Source of the DNA: Amycolatopsis tucumanensis | GTDB taxonomy: Bacteria; Actinomycetota; Actinomycetes; Mycobacteriales; Pseudonocardiaceae | Length of the DNA stretch: 64,000 nt | Reading direction: 5' to 3' | Assembly (NCBI RefSeq): GCF_021654135.1 | Contig: NZ_JAKGSD010000004.1 | Span: 170,016-234,015 of the forward strand | Shown: one piece after another, positions 52,054-61,233 of the stretch | Numbering within the stretch: position 1 is the stretch's first letter | Layout: each line of letters begins with the position of its first letter | Notes under the pieces: generated by a model | What the model saw: only the letters and a program-made list of their open reading frames with translations | Told to the model about the DNA's origin: nothing | The model's database searches: none | Translations under genes and position numbers: made by a program

Positions 52054-54396
52054 GTGACAAGGCATGTCCTGGCCGCGTTCGTGTGCGCGGCGGTGGTGCT
52101 CGGCATGGGCACGCCCCTGCTCGTGGCGACCGCGGACGACACCGACGGCCCGCTCACGGTGCGGGTCGTCCGGGGTGAGACCGGGGTCGGCGGCATCCTG
52201 GTCGTGGCCACCGACCCGAGTGGCGCCAGCGTCAGCGGCGTCACCGGGCCGGACGGCACGGCGCGGCTCACGACCACCGCGCTGTCCGGCGGGAAGTACC
52301 GCGTGGACGCCTCGATCCCGGCGTCCATGCCGGACGTCAAGCCGGCGGCCGAGGACCAGAGCCGCGCCAGCCTGACCGAGTTCGTCGACGTGGGCGGCGG
52401 CAAGGCCGTCACGCTCACGATGGGCGTCGGCGGCATGGACGGCCCGGTCCAGCTCGGCGACCGGACGTGGTTCGACACCGACGGCGACGGCGTGCAGGAC
52501 GGCGACGAGCCGCCGCTGCCGGGTGTGCGGGTGCAGCTGCTGGGCTGCGACGGCGGCGGGGCGCCGCTGGCGGAGGAGACAACCGACTCCGCCGGGCGCT
52601 ACCTGTTCGGCCCGGCCGAGGGCCTGCAGCCCAACAGCTGCTACACCCTGCGGTTCGACTTCGGCGGCGTGAACACCGGCCCGCTGCCCGGATCCCCGCC
52701 CGTCGAGGGTCTGAAGTGGACCGTTCCGCACGCGGGCGACCAGTCGCTGGATTCCGATGTGGACCCCGAGAGCGGTTCGGTGCGGGTCGCGATCGGCCCG
52801 CCCGGCTCGGTCGACCACACCGTGGACGCGGGCGTGGTCGGCGGCCTCAACCGGATCGGCGACCTGGTGTGGGCCGACGTCAACCGGAACGGGTTGCAGG
52901 ACCAGGGCGAGCCCGGCATCGCCGACGTGGGCGTGCGGCTGCAGAAGGCCGACGGCACCCCGGTCGCCGGGACGAGCACCGGCCCGCACGGCCAGTACCA
53001 GTTCTCGCACCTGCCCGACGGCAGCTACCAGGTCTGCTTCGACACCGCGAAGCTCCCGCCGCAGTACGGCGACTACCAGCTCACCAGGCAGCGCGCGGGC
53101 GCGCCGGGCCAGGACTCCGCGCCCGACCCGGCCACCGGCTGCACCGCGCCGACCGAGCTGACCCCGAGCCGTACCCAGGACTTCACGATGGACGCCGGCC
53201 TGGCGCCGCCGGTCAACCGGATCGCCGCGCTGGTCTGGCAGGACGTCGACGGCGACGGCGCGCCGGGAGCGCTGGAGCCGGGGATCGCCGGGGTGCCGGT
53301 GAAGCTGCGCGGCGCGGACGGCACCCAGGTCGCCATGACCACCACCGGCCAGGACGGGAAGTACTCCTTCGACGACCTGCCGTCCGGCTCGTTCGCGGTG
53401 TGCTTCGACCTGGCCAACCTGCCGCAGGCCGCGGCCGACTTCACGCCGGTTGAGGGGAGCCCGGTCTCCGGCGCCGACCCGGCGACCGGCTGCACCCCGC
53501 AGGTGACCCTCGGCCTCGGCAAGCGCGAGGACACCGCGCTGAACATGGGGCTCGCCGCGCCTGCCAACCGGATCGGCGACCGGGTGTGGGCGGACACGAA
53601 CCGCAACGGCATCGCCGACGCCACCGAGTCCGGCTCGAGCGGGGTGCCGGTCAAGCTGCTCCGCGCCGGCGGCGGCGAGGAGGCGTCGACGACCACCGGC
53701 GCCGACGGCCGGTTCCGGTTCACCGGGATCCCGGACGGCGCGTACCAGGTGTGCGTCGACCGCGCCGCGCTGCCCGCGCCGGTGGCCGGGTACCAGTTCA
53801 CGAAGCCGCGCGCCGGTGAGTCCACAAAGGATTCCGATGTGGACCTGGCGAGCGGGTGCGCCCCGCCGGTCGCCGTCGGCGTCGGCCACCGCGACGAGAG
53901 CACCATCGGCGTCGGGTTGTCGCCCGCGCGCAACCGGCTCGGCGACCTGCTGTGGGTGGACCGCAACGGCAACGGCACGCAGGACGCGGGAGAGCCCGGC
54001 GCGGCCGGGGTCCCGGTGACGCTGACCGACGACGGAGGGCGCCCGGTGGCGACCACCCGCACCGCCGCGGACGGCTCGTACCTGCTCGACGACCTGCCCG
54101 ACGGCTCGTACCGGGTGTGCTTCGACCTCGCCGGCCTCGCCCCGGAGTTCCGCGGCTTCCACATCGCAGGCGGCGACCCGGGCTGCGCCGGACCGGTGAC
54201 CGTCGGCCCGAAGCCGCGGGAGGACCTGTCCGTGCGGATCGGCCTCGTCAGCGCCAGTCCGGCGGTCGTGCCTGCCGCGCAGGAGTCCACGAGCGGCGGC
54301 GGGTTCCCCGTCGGGTGGGTGTTGTTCGGTGTCGTGGCGGCGATCGGCGCGGTCGTCGGGGTGCGCTGGTGGAAGGCCGCCGAGCCGGGAGCGTGA
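52054..54396 (+). CDS. Secreted/surface protein with five SdrD B-like repeats
   Basis: A 780-residue surface protein. A Sec signal peptide (residues about 1-27: VLAAFVCAAVVLGMG...) is followed by an N-terminal Ig-like/prealbumin-type domain. Five SdrD B-like repeats start near residues 131, 267, 387, 503 and 626, most with the calcium-site pattern G-D-x-x-W-x-D-x-x-x-x-G-x-x-D-x-x-E. The C-terminus has a helix (VGWVLFGVVAAIGAVVGVRWW) and short basic tail but no LPXTG, so it is membrane-anchored rather than sorted. The GTG at 52054 follows GGGAG. A stalk or adhesion role is inferred. Confidence 0.85.
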   Translation: MTRHVLAAFVCAAVVLGMGTPLLVATADDTDGPLTVRVVRGETGVGGILVVATDPSGASVSGVTGPDGTARLTTTALSGGKYRVDASIPASMPDVKPAAEDQSRASLTEFVDVGGGKAVTLTMGVGGMDGPVQLGDRTWFDTDGDGVQDGDEPPLPGVRVQLLGCDGGGAPLAEETTDSAGRYLFGPAEGLQPNSCYTLRFDFGGVNTGPLPGSPPVEGLKWTVPHAGDQSLDSDVDPESGSVRVAIGPPGSVDHTVDAGVVGGLNRIGDLVWADVNRNGLQDQGEPGIADVGVRLQKADGTPVAGTSTGPHGQYQFSHLPDGSYQVCFDTAKLPPQYGDYQLTRQRAGAPGQDSAPDPATGCTAPTELTPSRTQDFTMDAGLAPPVNRIAALVWQDVDGDGAPGALEPGIAGVPVKLRGADGTQVAMTTTGQDGKYSFDDLPSGSFAVCFDLANLPQAAADFTPVEGSPVSGADPATGCTPQVTLGLGKREDTALNMGLAAPANRIGDRVWADTNRNGIADATESGSSGVPVKLLRAGGGEEASTTTGADGRFRFTGIPDGAYQVCVDRAALPAPVAGYQFTKPRAGESTKDSDVDLASGCAPPVAVGVGHRDESTIGVGLSPARNRLGDLLWVDRNGNGTQDAGEPGAAGVPVTLTDDGGRPVATTRTAADGSYLLDDLPDGSYRVCFDLAGLAPEFRGFHIAGGDPGCAGPVTVGPKPREDLSVRIGLVSASPAVVPAAQESTSGGGFPVGWVLFGVVAAIGAVVGVRWWKAAEPGA

Positions 54397-54414
54397 CCCG
54401 GTAGTTTGGGCGTT

Positions 54415-54768
54415 ATGAGAATTCTGCGGGTGCTCGGAGTCGTCGGGATGGCGGTCGTGCTGGCCGGTTGTGCGGAAGCCGCGGAGACGGCGGACCGGGT
54501 GAGCGCGTGCTCGCAGGCCCTCGGGCTGGCGAACCTCAACCCGTACGCCTCGGCGCAGGAGGTGTCCGCCCAGGCGCAGCAGAAGGCCGAGGAGCTGCGC
54601 AACCTCGGCAACCGGGTGGCCGACCAGACGCTGCAGCAGAACCTGTTCGCGATCGCCGACTCCTACGTCGCGCTGGAGCAGCGCAAGTCGCAGGGCCTGT
54701 CCGACGTGAACGACTGGGTCCAGACGAACACCGCCAACCTGGAGCGGCTGCGCCAGGCCTGCACGTGA
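54415..54768 (+). CDS. Small hypothetical lipoprotein
   Basis: A 117-residue lipoprotein: basic start MRILRVLG, hydrophobic segment and lipobox VVLAGC. The mature part is helical and Gln/Ala-rich (SAQEVSAQAQQKAEELRNLGNRVADQTLQQNLFAIADSYVALEQ), suggesting a coiled structure. It lies 18 bases after the SdrD-like gene on the same strand, so they may be co-expressed. Function unknown. The ATG at 54415 best fits the signal peptide. Confidence 0.75.
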   Translation: MRILRVLGVVGMAVVLAGCAEAAETADRVSACSQALGLANLNPYASAQEVSAQAQQKAEELRNLGNRVADQTLQQNLFAIADSYVALEQRKSQGLSDVNDWVQTNTANLERLRQACT

Positions 54769-54876
54769 GGCGGCGGCAGGCCGGCTGTCCCCGGGACTCC
54801 TAGGATCGCCGGGGCTCTGCCTGTTCCGCGGCGCGCGGGGGATCGTGGAGCCCGAACAAGCCGAGAAGGGATTTCC

Positions 54877-55749
54877 ATGACAGCGAACACACTGGCCGGC
54901 GGCACCTTCACCCTCGCAGGCGGGCTCACCGTCGGGCGCATGGGCTACGGCGCGATGCAGCTGGCCGGGCCTGGCGTGTTCGGGCCGCCCGCGGACCGGG
55001 ACGCCGCGGTCGCGGTCCTGCGCGAAGCGGTCGAGCTGGGTGTCAACCACATCGACACCGCCGACTTCTACGGCCCGCACGTGACGAACCAGATCATCCG
55101 CGAGGCGCTGCACCCCTACGACGGGATCGTGGTGGTGACCAAGGTCGGCGCGGTGCGCGACGACCAGGGCGCCTGGGTGCACCAGCGCTCGCCGGAGCAG
55201 CTGCGTGCCCAGGTGCACGACAACCTGCGCAACCTCGGCGTCGACGCGCTCGACGTGGTCAACCTGCGCGTCGGCGGCGGGGACGACGGCCACTCCGCGG
55301 TGCCCGGCTCGATCGCCGAGCCGTTCACCGCGCTGGTCGAGATGCAGCAGGAGGGGCTGATCAAGCACCTCGGCATCAGCACGGTCAACGCCGAGCAGGT
55401 CGCCGAGGCGCAGTCGATCGCGCCGGTCGTGTGCGTGCAGAACGCCTACAACGTGGCCCACCGCGAGGACGACAAGCTGGTCGAGTCGCTGGCCGCGCAG
55501 GGCATCGCGTACGTGCCGTACTTCCCGCTCGGCGGGTTCTCGCCGCTGCAGTCGGAGGTGCTGAACTCGGTGGCCGCCCGCCTCGGCGCGACCCCGATGG
55601 CCGTCGCGCTGGCCTGGCTGCTGCAGCGGTCGCCGAACATCCTGCTCATCCCGGGCACGTCGTCGGTCGCCCACCTGCGGGAGAACGTGGCCGCCGCGTC
55701 CCTGGACCTCCCCGCGGACGCGATCGCCGAACTCGACGCGATCGCCTAA
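54877..55749 (+). CDS. Aldo/keto reductase lacking the catalytic histidine
   Basis: A 290-residue aldo/keto reductase barrel with Asp60 and Tyr65 in DTADFYGP and Lys89 in VVTKVG. The fourth catalytic residue, normally His after the fifth strand, is Arg131 (VVNLRVGG). This His-to-Arg change occurs in a known subgroup whose activity is less clear. The NADPH end is IPGTSSVAHLRENV. The ATG at 54877 has GAGAAGGGA upstream. Overlaps the convergent P-loop gene by four bases. Confidence 0.85.
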   Translation: MTANTLAGGTFTLAGGLTVGRMGYGAMQLAGPGVFGPPADRDAAVAVLREAVELGVNHIDTADFYGPHVTNQIIREALHPYDGIVVVTKVGAVRDDQGAWVHQRSPEQLRAQVHDNLRNLGVDALDVVNLRVGGGDDGHSAVPGSIAEPFTALVEMQQEGLIKHLGISTVNAEQVAEAQSIAPVVCVQNAYNVAHREDDKLVESLAAQGIAYVPYFPLGGFSPLQSEVLNSVAARLGATPMAVALAWLLQRSPNILLIPGTSSVAHLRENVAAASLDLPADAIAELDAIA

Positions 55750-56306
55750 CGCACCACGAGGTGGAGCCCCCGGCCGGCCGTCTCCCGGTCGACGACCGTG
55801 GTCTCGTTCCAGCCGCGGGGCCGCCCCTCGAACAGCAGGGCGCGGACCCGCGGCAGGCGGCGCAGGTGACGGCAGAAGGACGCCTTGCGCAGCACCCGGC
55901 CGCGCGCGCGTTGCCCGGCCAGCGCCTCCGCCGGGGTGCAGTCCACCCACAGCAGGTGCCGCCGCCGTCCGGTGAGCAGCCCGGTCAGCATCAGCCACGC
56001 CCTGGTCGCCGCGCCGATGGCCGGGTCGTGCACAACGACCGGGCCGGGCGTGCGGATCGCCGCGAGCACCACCCGCAGCCGGTGCAGGACGTGCACCGCC
56101 GGGCGGTAGCGGCGGTACGGCGTGCCGGGCGGCAGCGCGGCGGCCAGCCGGTCGCGCATCTGGTCGGAGTCGAGCACCTCGACCGGGCGGCTGGCCTGCG
56201 TGCTGCGCAGCAGCGTGCTCTTGCCCGAACCGGGCAGCCCGGCGATGACCAGCAGCGCGCGCGGTTCGATCGTCATCTGCAAGGTGGCGCCGGCTGTGCT
56301 GTCCAT
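55746..56306 (-). CDS. P-loop ATP-binding protein (AAA/kinase-like)
   Basis: A 186-residue P-loop protein. Walker A GLPGSGKSTLLR is at residues about 23-34. An LDSDQMRDRLAAALPPGTPYRRYRPAVH lid region and VVVHDPAI, LLWVDCTP segments follow, resembling zeta-toxin/shikimate-kinase-like or chloramphenicol phosphotransferase-like ATPases often annotated AAA family. The start is ATG at 56306 or at 56276; neither has a good ribosome-binding site. Substrate unknown. Confidence 0.75.
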   Translation of the reverse strand: MDSTAGATLQMTIEPRALLVIAGLPGSGKSTLLRSTQASRPVEVLDSDQMRDRLAAALPPGTPYRRYRPAVHVLHRLRVVLAAIRTPGPVVVHDPAIGAATRAWLMLTGLLTGRRRHLLWVDCTPAEALAGQRARGRVLRKASFCRHLRRLPRVRALLFEGRPRGWNETTVVDRETAGRGLHLVVR

Positions 56307-56365
56307 ACCGGGCCAACGCGCGATCACGCCACCCGCGTTCCGCACTTACAGGTCAAATCGGTCAT

Positions 56366-57553
56366 TCACAGCGGCGCCACAGCCGGGACCCTGGCCGAGC
56401 GGCGGCGCAGCCCGAAGGCCACCGCGGCGAAGCCGAGCCCGAACAGGCCCGCCGCCGCGAAGCCCCAGCCGGGGCCGGTGTGGTCGATCACGAACCCGAC
56501 CACCGGGCTGCCCGCCGCCATGCCGAGCCGGGTGGCGGCGTCGAGCAGGCCCATCGCCTCGCCGCGCACCCGTGGCGGCGCGAGGCCGGTGACCTCCTCG
56601 GCGGTCGACGCGAGCGTCGGCGCGCAGGCCAGGTTCGTCGGCACCAGCGCCAGCGCCAGCAGCCACCACGGCAGCCCGGTGGCCAACCCGACCGGGATCA
56701 CGAGCACGGTCAGCAGCACCATCAGCCGCGCCTGCGACAGCGACTTCCGCACCGCCCCGTGCACGATCCCGCCGACCGCCGAGGCGACGCACATCACGGC
56801 GATCACCACGCCGGTCCAGCCCACCTCGCCGGTGGCCCGCAGCGCGGCGAGCGTCGCCAGTTCGGTGCCCATCAGGCAGAACAGCGCCCCCGACGCGACG
56901 AGCAGGGCGCCGACCAGCCGCGGGCTGAGCCACTCCCGCATCGGCGGCCGCTCGGCGGTGACCGTCTCGCCCTCGTGCCGGATCGGCGGGTTGAACCAGC
57001 ACAGCGCGAGGGTGCCGAGCGCGAAACAGACGCCGATCCCGCTCAGCGCGACGGTCGAGGACAGCTGCGTCGACAGGGCGATGCCCGCGCTCGGGCCGAC
57101 CATGAAGCTCGTCTCCAGCAGGATCGAGTCGAGCGAGTACGCCGAGCGCCGCGACTCCGGCGGCACCAGCGCGGTCAGCACCTGGCGGGCGATCGAGCTG
57201 GCAGGCAGCACGAGCGCGCCCGCCGGCAGCGCGGTCACGAGCAGCGCCGCGTACGGCAGGTGCGGGGTGGCCAGCCAGAACGCCGCGGAGGTCAGGCCGC
57301 ACACCGAGGTGACCGCGCGCAGCCCGTAGCGGTCGATCATCCGGCCGACGACCGGCGCGCCGATGGCGCTGCCCAGCATCGTCGCGGTCCCGACGAGACC
57401 CGCCTGGCCGTACCCGCGGCCGAGGTCGCTGACGACGTGCAGGGTCAGCGTGATCCCGGTGGCGGTCATCGGCAGGCGGGTGAAGAAGAACAGCAGCATC
57501 GCCATGCGGACCCCGGGCAGGGCGAGGACCTGGCGGTACGGCTGGAGGGACAT
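56366..57553 (-). CDS. MFS transporter
   Basis: A 395-residue, about 12-helix MFS transporter. The loop between helices 2 and 3 is GAPVVGRMIDRYGLR (G-x-x-x-D-R-x-G pattern), followed by SAYSLDSILLETSFMVGPSAG and a second-half GFVIDHTGPGWGFAAAG. Likely a drug or metabolite exporter. The ATG at 57553 is right after GGGAGC. It is divergent from the DHA2 exporter and shares the long operator palindrome in the gap, so both may answer to the TetR protein. Confidence 0.82.
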   Translation of the reverse strand: MSLQPYRQVLALPGVRMAMLLFFFTRLPMTATGITLTLHVVSDLGRGYGQAGLVGTATMLGSAIGAPVVGRMIDRYGLRAVTSVCGLTSAAFWLATPHLPYAALLVTALPAGALVLPASSIARQVLTALVPPESRRSAYSLDSILLETSFMVGPSAGIALSTQLSSTVALSGIGVCFALGTLALCWFNPPIRHEGETVTAERPPMREWLSPRLVGALLVASGALFCLMGTELATLAALRATGEVGWTGVVIAVMCVASAVGGIVHGAVRKSLSQARLMVLLTVLVIPVGLATGLPWWLLALALVPTNLACAPTLASTAEEVTGLAPPRVRGEAMGLLDAATRLGMAAGSPVVGFVIDHTGPGWGFAAAGLFGLGFAAVAFGLRRRSARVPAVAPL

Positions 57554-57608
57554 GCTCCCACTTTGGCACGGCCGTGCAACTCCTTTTCGCGCCGCTTGCC
57601 GCTCCGGA

Positions 57609-57648
57609 AAACTGACAGTTACTATCAAAAAGTAGTGACTATCAGTTT
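57609..57648. promoter_or_regulatory. TetR operator between divergent MFS genes
   Basis: A 16-bp inverted repeat matching at 14 positions (left arm 57609-57624 beginning AAACTGACAG; right arm 57633-57648 ending ATCAGTTT) with an 8-bp spacer. It also contains direct repeats GTTACTATCA/GTGACTATCA. It lies immediately upstream of the DHA2 exporter's ribosome-binding site, as expected for the TetR protein encoded after that gene. Confidence 0.7.
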
Positions 57649-57658
57649 GGAGGCTGGG

Positions 57659-59170
57659 ATGGACGGGTCGAAGCGGTGGTGGGCGCTGGGTGCGCTGGCC
57701 GTGGCGTTGCTGGCGTTCGGACTCGATGTGACGGTCCTGTCGGTGGCCCTGCCGACGCTGGCCGTCGACCTGGAGGCGTCGACGAGCGAGCTGCAGTGGT
57801 TCTCGAACGCGTACACGCTGGTGCTCGCCGCGGGGCTGCTCCCGGCCGGCCTGCTCGGCGACAAGTTCGGCACGAAGCGGTTCCTGCTCGGTGGTCTCGC
57901 GGTCTTCGGCCTGGCCTCGGTGGCCTGCGCCTTCGCCGGTTCGGCCGGGATGCTGATCGCGGCGCGCGCAATCCTCGGCCTGGGCGCGGCGGCACTGGTG
58001 CCGCTGTCGATGTCGGTGCTGAACGCGCTGTTCCCGGGCGCCGACCGGGGGCGGGCGATCGCCGTGTGGGCCGCGGCGATGGCGGTCGGCATCCCGCTCG
58101 GGCCGGTGGTCGGCGGGTGGCTGCTGGACAACTTCTGGTGGGGCTCGGTGTTCCTGCTGAACGTGCCCGCGGTGCTCGCCGGCCTGGTCCTGCTGGCCTG
58201 GCTGGTGCCGGATCTGCCCGGCGACCGCGGCAGGCGGTTCGACCTCCCTGGTGTCGTCCTGTCCAGCGCGAGCCTGGTCGCGCTGACCTACGGACTGGTC
58301 GAGGCGGGTGACCGCGGCTGGGGGTCGGCCACCGTGCTCGGGCCGGTGCTCGGCGGGCTCGCGCTGCTGGCCGGGTTCGTCGTCCACCAGGCCCGGGCCG
58401 CCCACCCGTTGCTGGACCTCGGGTTGTTCGCCTCGCCCGGCTTCCGCTGGGGCGCGGTGCTCGCGACGCTGGCGTCCTTCGCGATGATGGGCGCGTTGTT
58501 CCTGTTGCCGCAGTACTTCCAGGCGGTGCACGCCACGGACGCGCTCGGCACCGGGTTGCGGCTGTTGCCGGTGGTCGGCGGTCTGCTCGTCGGGGTGCGG
58601 GTCGCGGAGTGGTTGCGTCCGCGGCTGGGCGCGCGGGTGCTGGTGAGCACGGGGTTCGTGCTGATGACCGGCGGGCTGGTGGCCGGAACCGCCACCGGGA
58701 CCGGCGACGGGTACGGCTACGCGGCGGTGTGGGTGTCACTGGTCGGCCTCGGGCTGGGCTTCGCGTTGCCGCCGTCGATGGACATCGCGATGGGGGCGCT
58801 GAGCCCGGGCCGCAGCGGCGTCGGGGGTGGCGTGCTGCAGGCGATGCGGCAGGTCGGTGGCACGTTGGGCGTCGCGATCCTCGGCACGGTGCTGAACGCG
58901 GGGTACCGGGGCGGGGTCGACGTCGCCGGGTTGCCGGACGACGTGGCCGCGGCGGTGCGCGACAGCGCCGCGGCCGGGGTGCAGGTCGCCGCGCGGGTGC
59001 CGGCGTTGCTCGGGTCGGTGCGCGAGTCCTTCGTCGCGGGCATGTCGGCGACGCTGTGGGTGTGCGCCGGGTTCGCGCTGGTGGGTGCCGTGCTCGCCGC
59101 GCTGTTCCTGCCGCGCCAGGCGCAGGACGTGGCCGGGGCAGAATCGGGGCATGAGTTCGTCGCGGGATGA
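57659..59170 (+). CDS. DHA2 (EmrB/QacA) MFS drug exporter
   Basis: A 503-residue, 14-helix DHA2 exporter. Motifs include LDVTVLSVALPTLAVDL in helix 1, LPAGLLGDKFGTKRFLL (motif A), GAAALVPLSMSVLNALFP, and motif C PLGPVVGGWLLDNFWWGSVFLLNVP. GGAGG precedes the ATG at 57659. The TetR gene overlaps its end by 20 bases, and a TetR operator sits in its promoter, a standard drug-inducible exporter unit. A damaged close copy of this gene follows the tetR gene. Substrate unknown. Confidence 0.92.
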   Translation: MDGSKRWWALGALAVALLAFGLDVTVLSVALPTLAVDLEASTSELQWFSNAYTLVLAAGLLPAGLLGDKFGTKRFLLGGLAVFGLASVACAFAGSAGMLIAARAILGLGAAALVPLSMSVLNALFPGADRGRAIAVWAAAMAVGIPLGPVVGGWLLDNFWWGSVFLLNVPAVLAGLVLLAWLVPDLPGDRGRRFDLPGVVLSSASLVALTYGLVEAGDRGWGSATVLGPVLGGLALLAGFVVHQARAAHPLLDLGLFASPGFRWGAVLATLASFAMMGALFLLPQYFQAVHATDALGTGLRLLPVVGGLLVGVRVAEWLRPRLGARVLVSTGFVLMTGGLVAGTATGTGDGYGYAAVWVSLVGLGLGFALPPSMDIAMGALSPGRSGVGGGVLQAMRQVGGTLGVAILGTVLNAGYRGGVDVAGLPDDVAAAVRDSAAAGVQVAARVPALLGSVRESFVAGMSATLWVCAGFALVGAVLAALFLPRQAQDVAGAESGHEFVAG

Positions 59171-59750
59171 GCAGCCGCTCGGGTTGCGGGAGCGGAAGAA
59201 GGCGCGCACGCGGGCCGCGATCCAGAGCCACGCGCTGCGGTTGTTCACCGCGCAGGGCTACGCGGAGACGACGATCGAGCAGATCGCCGCGGCGGCCGAG
59301 GTGTCGCAGAGCACCTTCTTCCGCTACTTCCCGACCAAGGAGGACACGGTCCTCTACGACCGCCTCGATCCGGTGCTGATGCGGGCGTTCGTGGAGCAGC
59401 CGGCCGAGCTGACCCCGCTCCAGGCGGTGCGGGCCGCGTGCGCCCAGGTGTTCGCGCGGCTGGACGCCGAGGAGTCCGAACTGGAGCGCGCCCGGCAGCG
59501 GCTGGTGTTCAGCGTGCCCGAACTGCGCAACCGGATGATCGAACACATCGCCGCCGGGCTGGGCATGCTGGCCGAGGCCGCGGCCGAACGAGCAGGCCGG
59601 GACCCCGGCGACTTCACCGTGCGGGTCTGGTCCGGGGCGGTGATCGGCGTGGTCTTCGCGGCGTACTTCAGCGCGGCCGAGGCCCCGGAGAACCTGGTGG
59701 ACGTGATCGACAAGGCGGTCACCCTGCTGGAGGACGGGCTGCCGCTGTAG
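59151..59750 (+). CDS. TetR-family regulator of the DHA2 exporter
   Basis: A 199-residue TetR repressor: helix-turn-helix at residues about 12-60 (RERKKARTRAAIQSHALRLFTAQGYAETTIEQIAAAAEVSQSTFFRYFPTKEDTV) and a C-terminal ligand-binding helical domain. The ATG overlaps the exporter's last 20 bases, so exporter and repressor are made together. The palindrome upstream of the exporter is the likely site. The remnant exporter copy begins directly at its stop. Confidence 0.9.
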   Translation: MSSSRDEQPLGLRERKKARTRAAIQSHALRLFTAQGYAETTIEQIAAAAEVSQSTFFRYFPTKEDTVLYDRLDPVLMRAFVEQPAELTPLQAVRAACAQVFARLDAEESELERARQRLVFSVPELRNRMIEHIAAGLGMLAEAAAERAGRDPGDFTVRVWSGAVIGVVFAAYFSAAEAPENLVDVIDKAVTLLEDGLPL

Positions 59751-61139
59751 GTGGCTTGGGGCGCTCTGCATGGCCCTGCTCACCTTCGGACTGGACATGA
59801 CGGTGCGGCCGGGCTGCTTCCGGCGGGCTTGCTCGGTGACCGGTTCGGCATCAAGCGGTTCCTGCTCGGCGGCCTTGCGCTGTTCGGTCTGGCGTCGGTC
59901 GCCTGCGCCTTCGCGGACTCGGTCGAGAGCCTGATCGTGGCCAGGGCATTTCTCGGCCTCGGTGCCGCCTGCCTGGTCTCGTTGTCGATGGCGGTGCTCA
60001 ACGTCTTGTTCCCGGGCGCCGACCGGGGCCGTGCTCTCGCCGTGTGGTCCGTGGCGGTGGCAGTCGGGGTGCCGCTCGGCCCGGTGGTCGGCGGCTGGCT
60101 GCTCGACAGCTTCTGGTGGGGTTCGGTCTTCCTGCTCAACGTGCCGTTCGTGGTCGTCGGGTTCGTGTTGCTGGCCTGGTTGGTTCCGGCCTTGCCGGTG
60201 GACCGGGCGCGGCGTGCCGACCTCCCCGGCATCGTGTTGTCCGGCGCGGGCGTGGTGGCGCTGACTTTCGGGCTGATCGAAGCCGGTGACCGCGGGTGGA
60301 TCGCGATCTCCGCGCTCGGGCCGATCCTGGCCGGAGTCGCGTTGCTGTGCGCGTTCGTCGTCGTGGAGGGGCGCGTGCGATACCCGTTGCTGGACCTCGG
60401 ACTGTTCACCACGCCCGGGTTCCGGTGGGGTGGCCTGCTCAGCGGGCTCACGTCCTTCGTGCTGTTGGGTGTGTTGTTCCTGCTGCCGCAGTACTTCGAC
60501 GCGGTCCGTGGTGCCGGCGCGCTGGAAGCAGGAGTGCAGTTGCTCCCGATGGTCCTGGGGATGTCGGTCGGCATGCAGGTGGCCGATCCACTGCACCGCA
60601 GGCTGGGGGTGAAGGTCGTCGGTGCCGGGGGATTTCTGGTGATGGCGGCAGGGCTCGTCATCGGCGCGGTCGCCGGATCCGGCCACGGCTACGGCTTCGT
60701 CGCTCTGTGGGTTTCGCTGGTGGGGGTCGGACTCGGGTGCGCGGTTTTCGCAGCTCTGGACGACGCGCTCGGAGCACTGGACCCGGGGCGCAGCGGCGTG
60801 GGAGGCGGAGTTCTGCAGGTGATCCGCCAGCTCGGTGGCACCCTCGGCGTGGCGATCCTGGGCACCGTCCTCAACGCCGGTTACCGCGGGTCTGTGGATG
60901 TCGGTGGGTTGCCCGAGCCGTCCGCGGAGGCCGTCCGGGACAGCGCGGCCGGCGGGGCGCGCGTCGCCGAGTCCGTACCGGATCTGCTCGGGTCGGTGCG
61001 GTCGGCCTTCGTCTCGGGGATGTCGGCCGCGCTCTGGGTGTCCGCTGCGCTCGCACTGGTCGGTGCCGCGCTGGCCGCGCTGTTCCTGCCGTTCCGCGCG
61101 CAGGACGTGGAAGCCGAGCGCCAGTTCGCCGCCCGGTGA
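59751..61139 (+). pseudogene. Decayed tandem copy of the DHA2 exporter
   Basis: Strongly similar to the intact exporter at 57659 along its whole length. Compared with that gene, a stretch matching 91 nt is missing after GACGGT (59799-59804), removing the end of helix 1 through helix 2 and shifting the frame. Upstream, helix-1 codons (L-G-A-L-C-M-A-L-L-T-F-G-L-D-M-T-V) are still readable in the other frame but have no start or ribosome-binding site. The open frame from a GTG at 59751 would give a 462-residue protein lacking the first two helices, so it is probably non-functional. The rest remains intact, indicating a recent break. Confidence 0.8.
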
Positions 61140-61173
61140 CCGAGGCGGCGGCCTCACCCACTTGGGCAGTTTT

Positions 61174-61225
61174 CTGGATTCGTTCCAGTTTTTATCTTGA
61201 CTCGTTCCAGATTAGCGGGCACTGT
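61174..61225 (+). promoter_or_regulatory. FurA-type boxes and promoter of furA-katA
   Basis: TCGTTCCAG occurs twice, at 61180-61188 and 61202-61210 (22 bp apart), the second inside TTGACTCGTTCCAGATTAG, which resembles the mycobacterial FurA site. TTGACT (61197-61202), 17 bp, then CACTGT (61220-61225) form a promoter whose start would fall at or next to the ATG at 61234, giving a leaderless transcript. Confidence 0.7.
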
Positions 61226-61233
61226 GGACCTCG

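Noticed and set aside
51676..56316. A minus-strand open frame of about 1546 codons
   Set aside because: It crosses asd, the SdrD-like gene, the lipoprotein and the aldo-keto reductase, all well supported on the plus strand; the predicted product is low-complexity.
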